Notes: generated by a model from the letters alone, not told the origin. A stretch of 64,000 bases of DNA from Truepera sp965215315 (GCA_965215315.1 CBDCDB010000008.1:3844001-3908000), one strand, 5' to 3'. Positions 28,280 to 37,777 are shown, counted from the first letter of the stretch. Numbers and translations are program-made.

Positions 28280-29011
28280 GTGAGTCTGTTTGAACAAACT
28301 TCTGGAACGCTCCTAAACCTCGTCACTGTCCTTGTCGGGTCGGCGCTCGGACTGCTTTTACGCGGACGTTTGCCTGACCGGGTAGTGACGACAACGATGC
28401 AGGCGATTGGCCTGACCACACTTTTTATCGGGATGGACAACGCGTTTGATCTGAACGAAGTGAGCCGTCCACCGGGCGTTATCTTGGCGCTGATGGCGCT
28501 CGCGCTCGGCGGCATTTTGGGGGAGTGGTGGCGGATTGAGGAGGGGCTCGAGGGGGTCGGTGAACGTCTCAAACGCCGTTTTAAGGGTCAGGGACGTTTT
28601 ACTGAGGGCTTTGTCGCGGCCAGCCTGCTCTTCTGCGTCGGGCCGCTGACGCTGATCGGCTCCATCCAGAACGGCCTCGCCGGGGACAATTCGTTTCTGA
28701 TCTTAAAGTCCACGCTCGACGGGTTTGCGGCGCTTGCGTTGTCGGCTACGTTCGGCTTTGGCGTGATCTTTTCGGCGGTCGTCATCGTGCTCTATCAGGG
28801 GACACTTTCGCTCTCTGCGGGGTTATTTGCCAATCTCATCCCCGACCCGGCGAACGACCCGCGCGTGCTGCTGATTAACGGCGTCGGCGGGCTGATGATC
28901 GTCGGCTTGGGGATTAACTTGCTCGAGCTTAAACGCATCCGGGTTGCGAGTCTGTTGCCGTCTTTGGTGCTGGTTGTAGCGCTGTACTACCTAGGTTTGC
29001 GTTTCTACTGA
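28280..29011 (+). CDS. DUF554 family integral membrane protein
   Basis: 243 residues, seven or so hydrophobic helices. Family signatures: GTLLNLVTVLVGSALGLLL at the start, FVAASLLFCVGPLTLIGSIQ in the middle and NGVGGLMIVGLGINLLEL near the end. DUF554 proteins are possible transporters, function unknown. GTG start 10 bp after the previous stop, so the two are probably an operon. Confidence 0.88.
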   Translation: MSLFEQTSGTLLNLVTVLVGSALGLLLRGRLPDRVVTTTMQAIGLTTLFIGMDNAFDLNEVSRPPGVILALMALALGGILGEWWRIEEGLEGVGERLKRRFKGQGRFTEGFVAASLLFCVGPLTLIGSIQNGLAGDNSFLILKSTLDGFAALALSATFGFGVIFSAVVIVLYQGTLSLSAGLFANLIPDPANDPRVLLINGVGGLMIVGLGINLLELKRIRVASLLPSLVLVVALYYLGLRFY

Positions 29012-29062
29012 TCTGCTCATCATACACTCACCAAAGCGTATTTGCGTTCTGGAGGCAATAGA

Positions 29063-29854
29063 ATGAAACGTTCGTTCTTCATGTGGCTGATAGTAGGGTT
29101 TTTCTCGCTGGCGTGGGCGCAACTCGACCCGAAAGCCGCACCGTTCTTGGAGCATATGGGTGCCTCAAGCGGTAGTCAAGCTTTGCCAGCTGGAGCCAAG
29201 CTTAAAACTGTCGACTATACGATGTGTTTTACAAGTTTTGACAAAGGTAAAGCACAACCCGAAACGTGCGTCCGCAGCGCTGTAGATTATGTGGAAAGGC
29301 GCATGACCATTCGCACCACCACGCGTGAGGACGAAAGCCTCGATACCGACATCGTGTACAGAGATGGACGCGTCACTATGACGGACTTTTTGACGGGCGA
29401 ACCTACCGTAGTTCCGGTAGCGGAAGCGAAACCTTTTAAAGAGACGTTGGAGAGAACCTTCGATCAGGTTTTACAAGAAAATTTTTTACCGGAGCAGGTT
29501 GAGCGTACGCATTACGACGGCCCAGTCAGCTACGGCCAGGTCATTCGGGGCGAGCAGGTAAGTGCCACCTCAGAATTACCGTCATTTGACCCGGAGATCC
29601 CTGCTTCCAAGGAAACAACGATGCGGCTCATCTTTGGTAAAAATAAAGCGCTTTTAGGAACGATTACACCGACAGATGACGGAGACCTGCTGTCGGTGCT
29701 TACGAAGCCGAACGCCAACACGTTTCAAAAGTTTTTGAATACTAGATCTTATACGCTCGAGGGCGACCGACCTGTTTTGACACTCGAAAACCGCGTCACC
29801 CAGTTTCGCTTTGACAAAAAGTTAGACGAAAAGCTCTTTATCTTGAACCCTTAA
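29063..29854 (+). CDS. Secreted protein, possible LolA/LolB-like fold
   Basis: 263 residues. Signal peptide MKRSFFMWLIVGFFSLAWAQ, cleaved after AWA. The mature part has alternating beta strands resembling outer-membrane lipoprotein-sorting folds (VERRMTIRTTTRED, DIVYRDGRVTMTDFLTGE, and a final LENRVTQFRFDKKLDEKLF). Two cysteines (TMCFTSF, PETCVR) may form a disulfide. Family assignment is tentative. GGAGG lies before the ATG. Confidence 0.62.
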   Translation: MKRSFFMWLIVGFFSLAWAQLDPKAAPFLEHMGASSGSQALPAGAKLKTVDYTMCFTSFDKGKAQPETCVRSAVDYVERRMTIRTTTREDESLDTDIVYRDGRVTMTDFLTGEPTVVPVAEAKPFKETLERTFDQVLQENFLPEQVERTHYDGPVSYGQVIRGEQVSATSELPSFDPEIPASKETTMRLIFGKNKALLGTITPTDDGDLLSVLTKPNANTFQKFLNTRSYTLEGDRPVLTLENRVTQFRFDKKLDEKLFILNP

Positions 29855-29869
29855 AGCTCACTAGAACAA

Positions 29870-29906
29870 TAAAAAAGATGCTCTCAGAGAATTTAAGAGC
29901 ACCTTT
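29870..29906. terminator. Terminator between convergent genes
   Basis: TGCTCT pairs with AGAGCA around AAATTCTCTG-type loop; on the minus strand the stem is followed by CTTTTTTATT and on the plus strand by CCTTTCTT. It serves the minus-strand TspO-like gene best and may act in both directions. Confidence 0.7.
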
Positions 29907-29925
29907 CTTGGGTACGAAGAGCGGT

Positions 29926-30666
29926 TTACGAAAGTGCTTGACGCCCCCTCAGCAGCGGTGGCAACAACGTCGCCGCAAACCCGAGCATCAGCAAGAGCGA
30001 CACAATAATCACCAAAGGATGTCCCCACTGCCCGATGGCAATCGCTAGAAACGTCCAGACGAAAACGCCACCGTAAACCGGGTCGCACCAGTTGACCCGC
30101 ACAGTGAGTCCAATAATTGCGCCGACGAGCAGCATCACAATCGCCCAGAAGGGTGCCCAACTCGTCCAACCGGATAAGAGGAGGGCGCTCGAGGTATTGA
30201 CAATCGTCGCCAGCGTCAGCCAACCCGCGTAAATACTTACCGAATAGCCGAGCCAGCGCATCACACCTTCGTGACGCACGCCGATACCAAACGCGTAACG
30301 AAGCGCCAGCGCGGTCGCTAGCAGGGCAAAAATCGTCAGGACAGGGAGCCAAAGGCGTCCGTCGGCAACGGCGTAGAGCCAAATGGCGTTGAGAACAGCG
30401 GTCAGCGCCAGCCACGGACGGATTGTTTTAAGGCGGGCGTCTTCTTCTCGGTCGGGTAGCGCCTGATAGACCGCGAGCGCTAAAAGCCCCAAGTAAATCG
30501 GTGCCCAGATTAAGAAGGCGTAGGGGGACGGAGTGACGAGAGGGTCTAGGCCGAAAGTATCCGCTGCGCCGCCAGGGGTAAAATTGCTGATGGCGGCAGA
30601 AAACGGGACGATAATACCGGCCCAGGTGACGACTAACACGAGGATTTGTTTGATTCTTTCGCTCAT
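29926..30666 (-). CDS. TspO/MBR-like or tryptophan-rich multi-helix membrane protein
   Basis: 246 residues from the ATG at 30666. That start has TATGAT six bases upstream; an upstream extension in the same frame is not membrane-like and is unlikely. About seven hydrophobic helices. YAFLIWAPIYLGLLALAVYQ resembles the WxxPxYLG-type helix of TspO proteins. No ligand or catalytic residues identified. Separate promoter, divergent from gatC. Confidence 0.65.
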   Translation of the reverse strand: MSERIKQILVLVVTWAGIIVPFSAAISNFTPGGAADTFGLDPLVTPSPYAFLIWAPIYLGLLALAVYQALPDREEDARLKTIRPWLALTAVLNAIWLYAVADGRLWLPVLTIFALLATALALRYAFGIGVRHEGVMRWLGYSVSIYAGWLTLATIVNTSSALLLSGWTSWAPFWAIVMLLVGAIIGLTVRVNWCDPVYGGVFVWTFLAIAIGQWGHPLVIIVSLLLMLGFAATLLPPLLRGRQALS

Positions 30667-30859
30667 AGCCCTATCATAGTGTACAAAAGCACGTTTTAAC
30701 CGTAGTGAAAACGCCCAACTGCCGAGGCTCGAGCTGATAGGGCCTATGTGGGGAAGAGGGTCGAGGCTGACAAGACAAGAGAAATCCGTAAGACAAACAG
30801 CGTTATCCAGCTTTGTCATAACGTGACTATGTCCTATAGCTAAAGCGGTAAACTGAACC

Positions 30860-31153
30860 ATGCTTAGCGACGCTGAAATGGCTCACCTTAAAACGCTCGC
30901 CCGCTTGGAGCTTTCTGATGACGAAACGCAGAAGCTTAAAGGCGACCTCAATTCGCTCCTGAGCTACTTTGACAGCTTGTCCGAGCTAGACACCGAAGGC
31001 GTCGAAGAACTCGCCCGCCCGGTTGACCTAAGTAACGTCTTTCGGGAAGACGCGGTTCGCACCGGCCTCGAGCAAAAAACTGCCGAAGGTGTCGCGGTCG
31101 AGTTTGAAAACGGGTTTTTCAAAGTGCCACGCACAGTTGAGAGTGGTGAGTAG
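30860..31153 (+). CDS. gatC: Aspartyl/glutamyl-tRNA amidotransferase subunit C
   Basis: 97 residues, normal for GatC: MAHLKTLARLELSDDETQ, LNSLLSYFDSLSELDTEGVE and FREDAVRTGLEQ. GatC stabilises the GatAB amidase that converts Glu-tRNA(Gln) or Asp-tRNA(Asn) to the amide. gatA and gatB are not adjacent, as often outside Firmicutes. TAAACT five bases upstream of the ATG shows the leaderless pattern. Confidence 0.95.
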   Translation: MLSDAEMAHLKTLARLELSDDETQKLKGDLNSLLSYFDSLSELDTEGVEELARPVDLSNVFREDAVRTGLEQKTAEGVAVEFENGFFKVPRTVESGE

Positions 31154-31186
31154 ATTTAGAAAAGTTAATGAACCTTAAAAACTTTT

Positions 31187-31212
31187 CACCGAGTCAGTAG
31201 TTAGACTCGGTG
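31187..31212. terminator. Hairpin after gatC
   Basis: A 9-bp perfect stem CACCGAGTC / GACTCGGTG with an 8-nt loop. No good T run follows on the plus strand (ATGGC), so termination is weak or the hairpin has another role. Confidence 0.5.
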
Positions 31213-31243
31213 ATGGCAAACCGATAACATTTCTTGTGGAGGC

Positions 31244-31819
31244 ATGATGGAACGCTCTTTTTTACGCCTGTTCGTACTCCCCTTTATACTTCTCTCCGTA
31301 CTCCTCGGCGCGTGTGTCCCGACAGCGCAGGTCTATCCACCCGATATTCCTATCACCTACCCGACAAGTTATCGCAACTTGTTCGATACGACCCTGCAAA
31401 CCTTGACCGCCGCCTATGTGCCCGATGGCCTCAGCCGCCGCACCTTTTCGGTCACGCAGGCCGACCCGCAAACCGGCCTCATCACCGCTGTGCGTAACGA
31501 ACGGGGGCCCTCGAGCAGTGTTCAGTACCGCTACCGCTTTCCTGAAGACGACGCCGACATCGGCGACCGCCGCGGGTCTTACAGCTTCTTTTCCGGCTTG
31601 GGTCTCGCGTTTAGCGTGCCGGTGCAGCGCTCGAGCCCTGAACAAACTATCATCACCGTGGTTATCAGGCCCACCGCAGCAGGTGCGTCGTTAATCTACT
31701 CGACGCAAGGCCCGGACGGGACGAGTTCAAACGACGGTACCAGGCTCATGCGGAGCGTTCTTGAAAACCTCAATGCCCGGTTTTTAACGTCTGAAACGGC
31801 ACCGCCAGCCAAGCCTTAA
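31244..31819 (+). CDS. Lipoprotein of unknown function
   Basis: 191 residues. Signal peptide with lipobox LLGAC (Cys near 24). The body (YRNLFDTTLQTLTAAYVPDG, TGLITAVRNERGPSSS, TIITVVIRPTAAGASLIYST) is reminiscent of small DUF4136/BamC-like lipoprotein folds. Two consecutive ATG codons follow GGAGG; the second has better spacing. It stops shortly before serS, which is convergent. Confidence 0.7.
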   Translation: MMERSFLRLFVLPFILLSVLLGACVPTAQVYPPDIPITYPTSYRNLFDTTLQTLTAAYVPDGLSRRTFSVTQADPQTGLITAVRNERGPSSSVQYRYRFPEDDADIGDRRGSYSFFSGLGLAFSVPVQRSSPEQTIITVVIRPTAAGASLIYSTQGPDGTSSNDGTRLMRSVLENLNARFLTSETAPPAKP

Positions 31820-31862
31820 TCCGCAGGTTGCAAGCCGCAATGACACGTTCGTCGTTGCGGTT

Positions 31863-33143
31863 TTACTCGAGCCGCTCCCGACCCATAAGAGGTCGCAACA
31901 CCTCCGGTACGACGACGCTGCCGTCCACTTGTTGATAGTTTTCCAGCAGCGCCGCCACCATCCTGAGCATCCCGAACGCACTGCCGTTTAGCGTATGCAC
32001 GAGTTCAGTTTTGCCTCTACCCTGAACGCCGCCCTCACGAAACCGGGTTTGGAGCCGCCGCGCCTGAAAATCGGTGATGTTAGAGACTGAGGAGACCTCG
32101 AGCCAGCGCCCTTGCCCCGCGCTCCAGACCTCCAAATCGTACTTTTTCGCCTGGGTAAAGCCGATGTCGCCGGTACACATGTCGAGCCTGCGGTAGGAGA
32201 GACCTAGTTTGTCCAGCAAGCCTTCGGAAAGCGCCGTCATCTCCTCCATCGCTGCGTAAGAGTCTTCGGGCCGGGTAAACTGCACCATCTCGACCTTATC
32301 GAACTGATGAGCGCGGTTGATGCCGCGCACGTGTGCGCCGTAGCTCCCTGCCTCACGGCGCAAACAGGCGCTCGCCGCCGTGTACTTGAGCGGGAGTTCT
32401 GCTGCGTCTAAAATCTCGTCCCGGTGCATCCCGGTCAGGACGAGTTCTGATGTGGGAATAATATAAAACCCGTCGGTCACTTCGTACATCTGCCCCTCTT
32501 TGTCGGGCAGGTGTCCGGTGGCGCTCGCGCTCTCAGGCGTAACCAAGAGCGGCACTGTAATTTCGGTGTAGCCTGCGTCCACGATTTCGTTGAGGCAATA
32601 CTGAACCAGCGAACGCAAAAACCGTGCGCCGACGCCTCTGAAGATAGGAAACCCGGCCCCACTCGTTTTGACGCCCGCCGTAAGGTCGAGCCAACCGCGC
32701 TCAGAAGCGAGTTCCCAGTGCGGTTTCGGGTCGAAGTCAAAGACGGGTTTGCTGCCGCGCTCAAAGGCAACTTTGTTATCGTGTTCGGACTCGCCGTAGG
32801 GGACGCTTGCGTCGGGTAAGTTGGGTAGCTCGAGCAACAACTCACCCAGCTGCGCGTCTAAGCTGCGGCTCTTTTCTTCTAACCGCTTGACCTCTTCGCT
32901 GACCGCGCCCATCTCACGGATGAGGTCGTCGGCATTCTCGCCGCGCCGTTTGAGCTGACCGATCTCTTTGCTGCTGGCGTTGCGTACGGCTTGTTTGGTC
33001 TCTAAGTCGCTCCTTAAGAGCCGGTTTTCTTCGTCGAGCATAATCACTTGGTCGAGTGTGCCTAGTACGCCCTGCAGCTGTTTGGCGCGGATGGCGCGCC
33101 GCACTGCCTCGGGATTGTCACGGATAAGCCGTAAATCGAGCAT
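31863..33143 (-). CDS. serS: Seryl-tRNA synthetase
   Basis: 426 residues. N-terminal antiparallel coiled coil (about 30-100, LRSDLETKQAVRNASSKEIG, LEEKSRSLDAQLGE) that grips the tRNA(Ser) long arm. Class II catalytic core: motif 2 CLRREAGSYGAHVRG with HQFDKVEM, TSELVLTGMHRDEIL, and motif 3 NGSAFGMLRMVAALLENYQQ. Charges tRNA(Ser) and tRNA(Sec). TACGCT six bases before the ATG is another leaderless start. The two methyltransferases and the P450 lie upstream on the same strand with short gaps. Confidence 0.97.
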   Translation of the reverse strand: MLDLRLIRDNPEAVRRAIRAKQLQGVLGTLDQVIMLDEENRLLRSDLETKQAVRNASSKEIGQLKRRGENADDLIREMGAVSEEVKRLEEKSRSLDAQLGELLLELPNLPDASVPYGESEHDNKVAFERGSKPVFDFDPKPHWELASERGWLDLTAGVKTSGAGFPIFRGVGARFLRSLVQYCLNEIVDAGYTEITVPLLVTPESASATGHLPDKEGQMYEVTDGFYIIPTSELVLTGMHRDEILDAAELPLKYTAASACLRREAGSYGAHVRGINRAHQFDKVEMVQFTRPEDSYAAMEEMTALSEGLLDKLGLSYRRLDMCTGDIGFTQAKKYDLEVWSAGQGRWLEVSSVSNITDFQARRLQTRFREGGVQGRGKTELVHTLNGSAFGMLRMVAALLENYQQVDGSVVVPEVLRPLMGRERLE

Positions 33144-33161
33144 TTTTTAAGCGTACCTGAT

Positions 33162-33974
33162 TTAGACCTGAGCCTCAAAAAGTCCGGATGCTTGTGTAAT
33201 ACGCACCGCACCTTCAGCTGCTATCCGCCCTTTGATATGCTGCTTGAAAGCTCTGAACTTCTCTATTTGCGTGGCGGTAGGTCGTTCTCTAAGCTGGGCG
33301 GCGGCTGTGGCTGAGAGGATAAATGCGAGGAGCGGTTCGGCTTCTGTGACCTCGAGCGAACTCTCGCGTCTATGCAACGTCACGTCGCTAAAGTGCGCTG
33401 ACAGCATTTCTATGCCGTCCTCGAGCCGAAACCTGCCAGCGGTGTGGGCGGCGCGGATGTGCTCGAGGGTCTCACCTTCGGCGAAATGTGCGGCTAAATC
33501 CCCGATTTCTTGCATGTGCGTTCGTCCGTTGGTCGAGGCGTAAAAACGCCCGCCGGGTCGGAGTACCCGCCGAATTTCTGCGAGTGCACGGTGTTGGTCG
33601 GGGACGTGGTGGAGCATATGAACCGCGATAACGGCGTCAAATGAAGCGTCGTCAAACGGAATGGCTTGTGCGTCTACGACTCCGTAGCTGAATGTATTCA
33701 GTTCGTTTTTAAGGTAAGACTCGGCTTCCTCAAGCATTCCCGGTGAGGCGTCCGTCAGTGTAACGTCCCAGCCCTGCGGAACTCGCTCCAGGTTTTCACG
33801 CCATAACTTCGCGGAGCCGCAGCCCAGCTCGAGCACCCGCGCCTCGTCCGGTAGAGCAAAATGGTCGAACAGCCACCGGTACCAGTTCTGCCGGTTCGTG
33901 CTAAAACGTGCGTGGAGCGCAATACGGGCGTCTAGATTGGCGGCGTTACGGTACTGCTCGGTGAGGTCAGACAT
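33162..33974 (-). CDS. SAM-dependent methyltransferase, class I (paralogue 1)
   Basis: 270 residues from the ATG at 33974, seven codons inside the longest frame. Here TACAAT lies five bases before the ATG and the protein start (MSDLTEQYRNAANLDARIAL) aligns with its neighbour. SAM motif I VLELGCGSAKLW, motif II VTLTDASPGMLEEAE, then VVDAQAIPFDDASFDAVIAV and RRVLRPGGRFYAST. Substrate unknown. About half identical by eye to the next gene, so a tandem duplication. Ends 18 bp before serS. Confidence 0.85.
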   Translation of the reverse strand: MSDLTEQYRNAANLDARIALHARFSTNRQNWYRWLFDHFALPDEARVLELGCGSAKLWRENLERVPQGWDVTLTDASPGMLEEAESYLKNELNTFSYGVVDAQAIPFDDASFDAVIAVHMLHHVPDQHRALAEIRRVLRPGGRFYASTNGRTHMQEIGDLAAHFAEGETLEHIRAAHTAGRFRLEDGIEMLSAHFSDVTLHRRESSLEVTEAEPLLAFILSATAAAQLRERPTATQIEKFRAFKQHIKGRIAAEGAVRITQASGLFEAQV

Positions 33975-34026
33975 AGCCGATTGTACTTGGGGCATCTCTG
34001 CTCGTTATCGTTTAGCTGGATTTGAA

Positions 34027-34824
34027 CTAGACTCGAGCCTCAAAAAGCCCTGTCGCCCTCGCGATCCGTACTTCGCCAGTTTCAGCTAAAGCTCGGTTGA
34101 CCCGCTCCCGTAAAGCCGACATCTTTTCGGGGTTTCTTTTTGCGTTTTCAGGCGTGACTGAAAGAATGTAAGCAATGATGGGTTCGGCTTCAGTGACGAG
34201 CAGGTCGGGGTCGCCTTCAGGACGGTGCAGTTTTACGTCGGAGAAACATGGAAGGAAATAGTCGGGGGCGGTCTCGAGGGTAAAGTCCGTGACGTGACTG
34301 TTTTGTAAGCCCCTGTAAACGCTGTTGTCCGGGGCCAAGTCGATAGCCAAATCGTCCAGTTCACGCAGATGGTGCGCTCCGTTCGTCGCCGCAAAAAGCC
34401 GCCCGCCGGGTCTAAGAACGCGCTTTACTTCGCTCAAGGCTTGGGGCAAATCGGGAACGTGATAGAGCATGTGGTTGGCGACAACTATGTCGAAAGCATT
34501 ATCGTCAAAAGGTAAGGCTTGTGCGTCGGCTACGGCAAACGTAAACCCGGAGGAGTCTTTCAGATACGCCTCGGCCTCTGCAATCATGCCAGCTGACGCG
34601 TCGGTCAGGGTGATGTTCCAGCTCGGCGGTTTACGGTCTAGATTCTCACGCCATAACCGTGCGGGGCCGCAGCCTAGCTCGAGCACCCTCGCGCCCTCTG
34701 GCAGATTGAAATGCTCGAACACCCAGCGGTTCCAGTTCACCCGGTTGAGGCTGAAGCGGCGGTGAAGAGCGGCGCGGGCGTCTAGGTTCGAGGCGTCTTT
34801 GTACTGCTCTGCAAGCTCAGTCAT
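34027..34824 (-). CDS. SAM-dependent methyltransferase, class I (paralogue 2)
   Basis: 265 residues starting MTELAEQYKDASNLDARAAL at 34824, with TAAAGT five bases upstream. Motif I VLELGCGPARLW, acidic TLTDASAGMIAEAEAYL, VADAQALPFDDNAFDIVVAN and KRVLRPGGRLFAATNG. Tandem paralogue of the downstream gene. Lies 37 bp after the P450 stop, so P450, both methyltransferases and serS may be read together, though each has its own start-proximal -10 box. Confidence 0.85.
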   Translation of the reverse strand: MTELAEQYKDASNLDARAALHRRFSLNRVNWNRWVFEHFNLPEGARVLELGCGPARLWRENLDRKPPSWNITLTDASAGMIAEAEAYLKDSSGFTFAVADAQALPFDDNAFDIVVANHMLYHVPDLPQALSEVKRVLRPGGRLFAATNGAHHLRELDDLAIDLAPDNSVYRGLQNSHVTDFTLETAPDYFLPCFSDVKLHRPEGDPDLLVTEAEPIIAYILSVTPENAKRNPEKMSALRERVNRALAETGEVRIARATGLFEARV

Positions 34825-34861
34825 AACCAACTTTAACTGAATTTACAATTCATCTTCAGCT

Positions 34862-36169
34862 CTACCGCTCCCGCACTCGCATCTTAATACCGGAGAGCGG
34901 CCCGCCCGTGCCCTGATACACCTGCCGAATCTCCTGTCCCGGTTCCGGCGTAAGCTCAAAACGTCTGAGGATGGTCGCCGCCATCGCCTTGATCTCAACG
35001 GTCGCAAAGTTCAGCCCGATACAGACCCTCGGCCCACCGCCAAACCCGACGAGCGCGTAAGGGTGTCGTTTATCCTCTTCTCGAGGGGGCGCAAAGCGGT
35101 CGGGGTCGAAGTGCTCGGGGTCACGCCAGATATGTGGGAGCAGATGACTCGCGGCAACCGAGTAGAGCACCCGCTGACCTACCGGGACGGTGTAGCCGCC
35201 GAAGGTAAACGCTTGCGTGCTGCCGCGCGGCCCGTTCGCTACCGGAGGATAGAGGCGTTCGGCTTCGGACAGCGCGTAGCCTAAGTTCCTCATCTTTTTG
35301 ACAGCCTCCAAGTGCGGCTCATTTTCGCCCAATACTTCGTCAACCTCTTGTCTGACCCGTTTCAAATAGTCAGGATGCGTACTGAGCAGATATAAAAGCC
35401 ACGCACTCAGGCTCGTCGAGGTTTCGTGTCCAGCGACCAGCAAGATGTTGAGGTGGCCCAAGAGCTGCGCGTCGGTGAGGGCGCGGCCTTCGTCGTCTCT
35501 GGCCTGAACTAAAATGCCCAAGATATCGTGAGTAGGTCTTTGCCGCCGTGCTTCAATCTGCGCTTGCAACAGCGGCCTCAGCGTGTCTCGAGCGGCGTAC
35601 GCCGAGGCGAAGTAGTCTTCTTCCGATTGGGCGTTCGGGTCGCCTTGCAACAGCGTGACAAACAGCTCCCGGAACCGGTCAACTTGCGGGCCAGCGGCAA
35701 AGCCTACGAGCGCCTCGGCTGCCACGTCGAAGGTGATTTTGCGGGCTTCGTCGTAGAGGTCAACACTGCCCCGTTCGCCCCAGTCGGCAATCCGCGTCTC
35801 GATCACGCGGTTTATGATCGGCAGGTAACGGTCCATATACCGGGTTGCAAACGCCGGGTTCATCATCTTGCGCTGGCTGTCGTGTTCCGGCCCGTCCATG
35901 TTGAGGAGACCCCGACCCATCACGTGACCGATCATCGGCGTCCAACCGAGGTCGTGCGAGAACACCTCACGGCTGCTCAGCAGCATAAAGCGGTTGGCTT
36001 CGGGGCCGACCATGTAGACGACTCTGTAACCGGGCCAGTCTGCCGTAAAAATCGGGCCGTGCTGTTCGTAGCAGTCCGCCAGAAAAGACCCGACCCGGAA
36101 GGGGTAGTCGTCCGGAACCGTAACGTGAGGCAGCCTGTCAAAACCTTTGGTAGCTAGTTGAGTGGTCAT
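34862..36169 (-). CDS. Cytochrome P450
   Basis: 435 residues, class I soluble type. I-helix AGHETSTSLSAWLL, ExxR as EAERLYPPV, and haem loop FGGGPRVCIG with the thiolate ligand Cys383. No membrane anchor and no fused reductase, so it needs ferredoxin/flavodoxin partners encoded elsewhere. GGGGAG precedes the ATG. With two methyltransferases after it the cluster could modify a lipid, terpenoid or carotenoid. That role is inferred only from position. Confidence 0.93.
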   Translation of the reverse strand: MTTQLATKGFDRLPHVTVPDDYPFRVGSFLADCYEQHGPIFTADWPGYRVVYMVGPEANRFMLLSSREVFSHDLGWTPMIGHVMGRGLLNMDGPEHDSQRKMMNPAFATRYMDRYLPIINRVIETRIADWGERGSVDLYDEARKITFDVAAEALVGFAAGPQVDRFRELFVTLLQGDPNAQSEEDYFASAYAARDTLRPLLQAQIEARRQRPTHDILGILVQARDDEGRALTDAQLLGHLNILLVAGHETSTSLSAWLLYLLSTHPDYLKRVRQEVDEVLGENEPHLEAVKKMRNLGYALSEAERLYPPVANGPRGSTQAFTFGGYTVPVGQRVLYSVAASHLLPHIWRDPEHFDPDRFAPPREEDKRHPYALVGFGGGPRVCIGLNFATVEIKAMAATILRRFELTPEPGQEIRQVYQGTGGPLSGIKMRVRER

Positions 36170-36259
36170 AAGCTTCTCCCCATTCCTAAACAGTAGAGTG
36201 ACAAGGTGAGAGGCGTTTGGGGGTGACGCACAGAATGTCCGCGTCCCGGAAAGTGTGTG

Positions 36260-37777
36260 CTATTTGTTTCGCCGAAGTTGGGTAATCTGCCCTAGCCAGC
36301 GGTCGAACAGCGGTACCACCGGGTTGTCACGGGCTGTCACGATGTCGATATGGGTAAACCCGGGGATGACGTAGCTCGAGAACAGTGCGCCCGCCCGCAG
36401 GTTGCTGTACGCCGAAAACCCGTCCAAGCTCGTGACTAGTCCGCGCCCCGCGCCGACCGCTAACGTCGGCACCGTCACTTCGCTGTGCGCGGCAAAATTG
36501 TCCCGGTTCGAGAGGTCGAGCGGCAGTTCGCTCATATCGACGAGCAGCCGGAGCGGAAAGTACCACTCGTTGAAGTTGCTCTTCGGCGTAGTGCGGGCGC
36601 GGAGATATTCGGACATATCGGTGTATTCGTGCGCCGGGTCGCCGGGGCTCCACGTTACCCGGTCAAACCCCTCGGCGACCCCGGCGACGGTGCGGCTCGA
36701 GCTGCTCCCCGGGCCGTCTATGATAAACGCGGTCAGGTTCCCGCCGTACCGCGCCCCGACCGCTTCACCCAGCGACGCGCTAAACGTTGCCGAAGGTGCG
36801 TAATCCTCATCGGCCTGAATCCCTATACGCGCCAGATTTGTCACCGGAAACGTCGTGTCCGGGGCGAGGCCATTAGGTCTGAAACGGGCTAAAAGCCCCT
36901 TTACTTCCTGCTGCGCGTAAAATCCCGGCCCTAAGCCAATAGAGACGAACGGCATTCCCCGTCCGGCGTCGTAGCCGGTCGCGGCGGGGATAAGCTCGAG
37001 GCCGCCCAGCGACAAGCCGGCGGTCAAACTAAATGCTCCGGTACGTCCGAGGGTGCCGTCGAGTAGGAGAAGCCCATCAATTTGTGCGTCTCCCAAACCC
37101 TCATGACCTAAACGTTTATCAAAGCGGTACGCTGCGTAAAAGCTGACGATGCTCGCGCCCAGTGAGTGCCCGCCTAAAACGACGGTTTCGGCCCTCTCGT
37201 TTGCCTGTTTGACGACTTCGTGCAGGTCGTTAAGGTGCGTAACGAGTCCCCAGCGGCGCATAAACCCCAGTTCTTCTTCGGGGACAGCACTAAATCCGGC
37301 GGGTGTTCCGGCGTTCTCGATGTAGTAGCGGTAGGCGGTGCCTGGGTTGTGGGTGCGGAGGCTTTCGCGCAGGGCGCTGAGGTCTTCTAACCCGTTCGCC
37401 CGCCGGTCGATGGCCCAGACCTCGAGCCCCGCACGGCTGGCGACCAACTCCCGCGCGAGCACGTCGAAGCTCGTCGCGCCGACGAAAATCCCCGGCATCA
37501 AGATGAGGATGGTGTCAGGGTCTTTATGGGCAACTCCGTGAGCTTCTGAAGGGGCGTCCGGCGCGTAGTAGCGCAGATAAAAGGCGCGGTTCAGCGCTTT
37601 GGGCGTCCCTGGGGTGGCTTCGCCGGGGAGCGAAACATACTCAGTTTGAACACGCCCAAGTGCAAATTGCTGCGGCGCTGCCCGCAGCTTTAGGTCGGCG
37701 CGCAGGTTGGGAATCGGTAGACAACTTGCGAGCAAGACCCCTAGCGCCCATACAGCAGATAAAACCTTACGCTTCAT
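36260..37777 (-). CDS. Lipoprotein alpha/beta hydrolase
   Basis: 505 residues. Signal with lipobox LLASC (Cys near 19), so anchored to the membrane surface. The fold is visible as TILILMPGIFVGATSFDVLA (oxyanion loop), EVWAIDRRANGLED, nucleophile motif GGHSLGAS, and a C-terminal PGFTHIDIVTARDNPV with the likely catalytic His. Longer than simple hydrolases because of an insertion (about 240-400) that may be a lid. Substrate unknown; lipase or esterase likely. TAAACT six bases before the ATG. Confidence 0.82.
   Translation of the reverse strand: MKRKVLSAVWALGVLLASCLPIPNLRADLKLRAAPQQFALGRVQTEYVSLPGEATPGTPKALNRAFYLRYYAPDAPSEAHGVAHKDPDTILILMPGIFVGATSFDVLARELVASRAGLEVWAIDRRANGLEDLSALRESLRTHNPGTAYRYYIENAGTPAGFSAVPEEELGFMRRWGLVTHLNDLHEVVKQANERAETVVLGGHSLGASIVSFYAAYRFDKRLGHEGLGDAQIDGLLLLDGTLGRTGAFSLTAGLSLGGLELIPAATGYDAGRGMPFVSIGLGPGFYAQQEVKGLLARFRPNGLAPDTTFPVTNLARIGIQADEDYAPSATFSASLGEAVGARYGGNLTAFIIDGPGSSSSRTVAGVAEGFDRVTWSPGDPAHEYTDMSEYLRARTTPKSNFNEWYFPLRLLVDMSELPLDLSNRDNFAAHSEVTVPTLAVGAGRGLVTSLDGFSAYSNLRAGALFSSYVIPGFTHIDIVTARDNPVVPLFDRWLGQITQLRRNK

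Noticed and set aside
35528..36157. Long plus-strand frame opposite the P450 gene
   Set aside because: Shadow of the P450 reading frame in GC-richer coding DNA.
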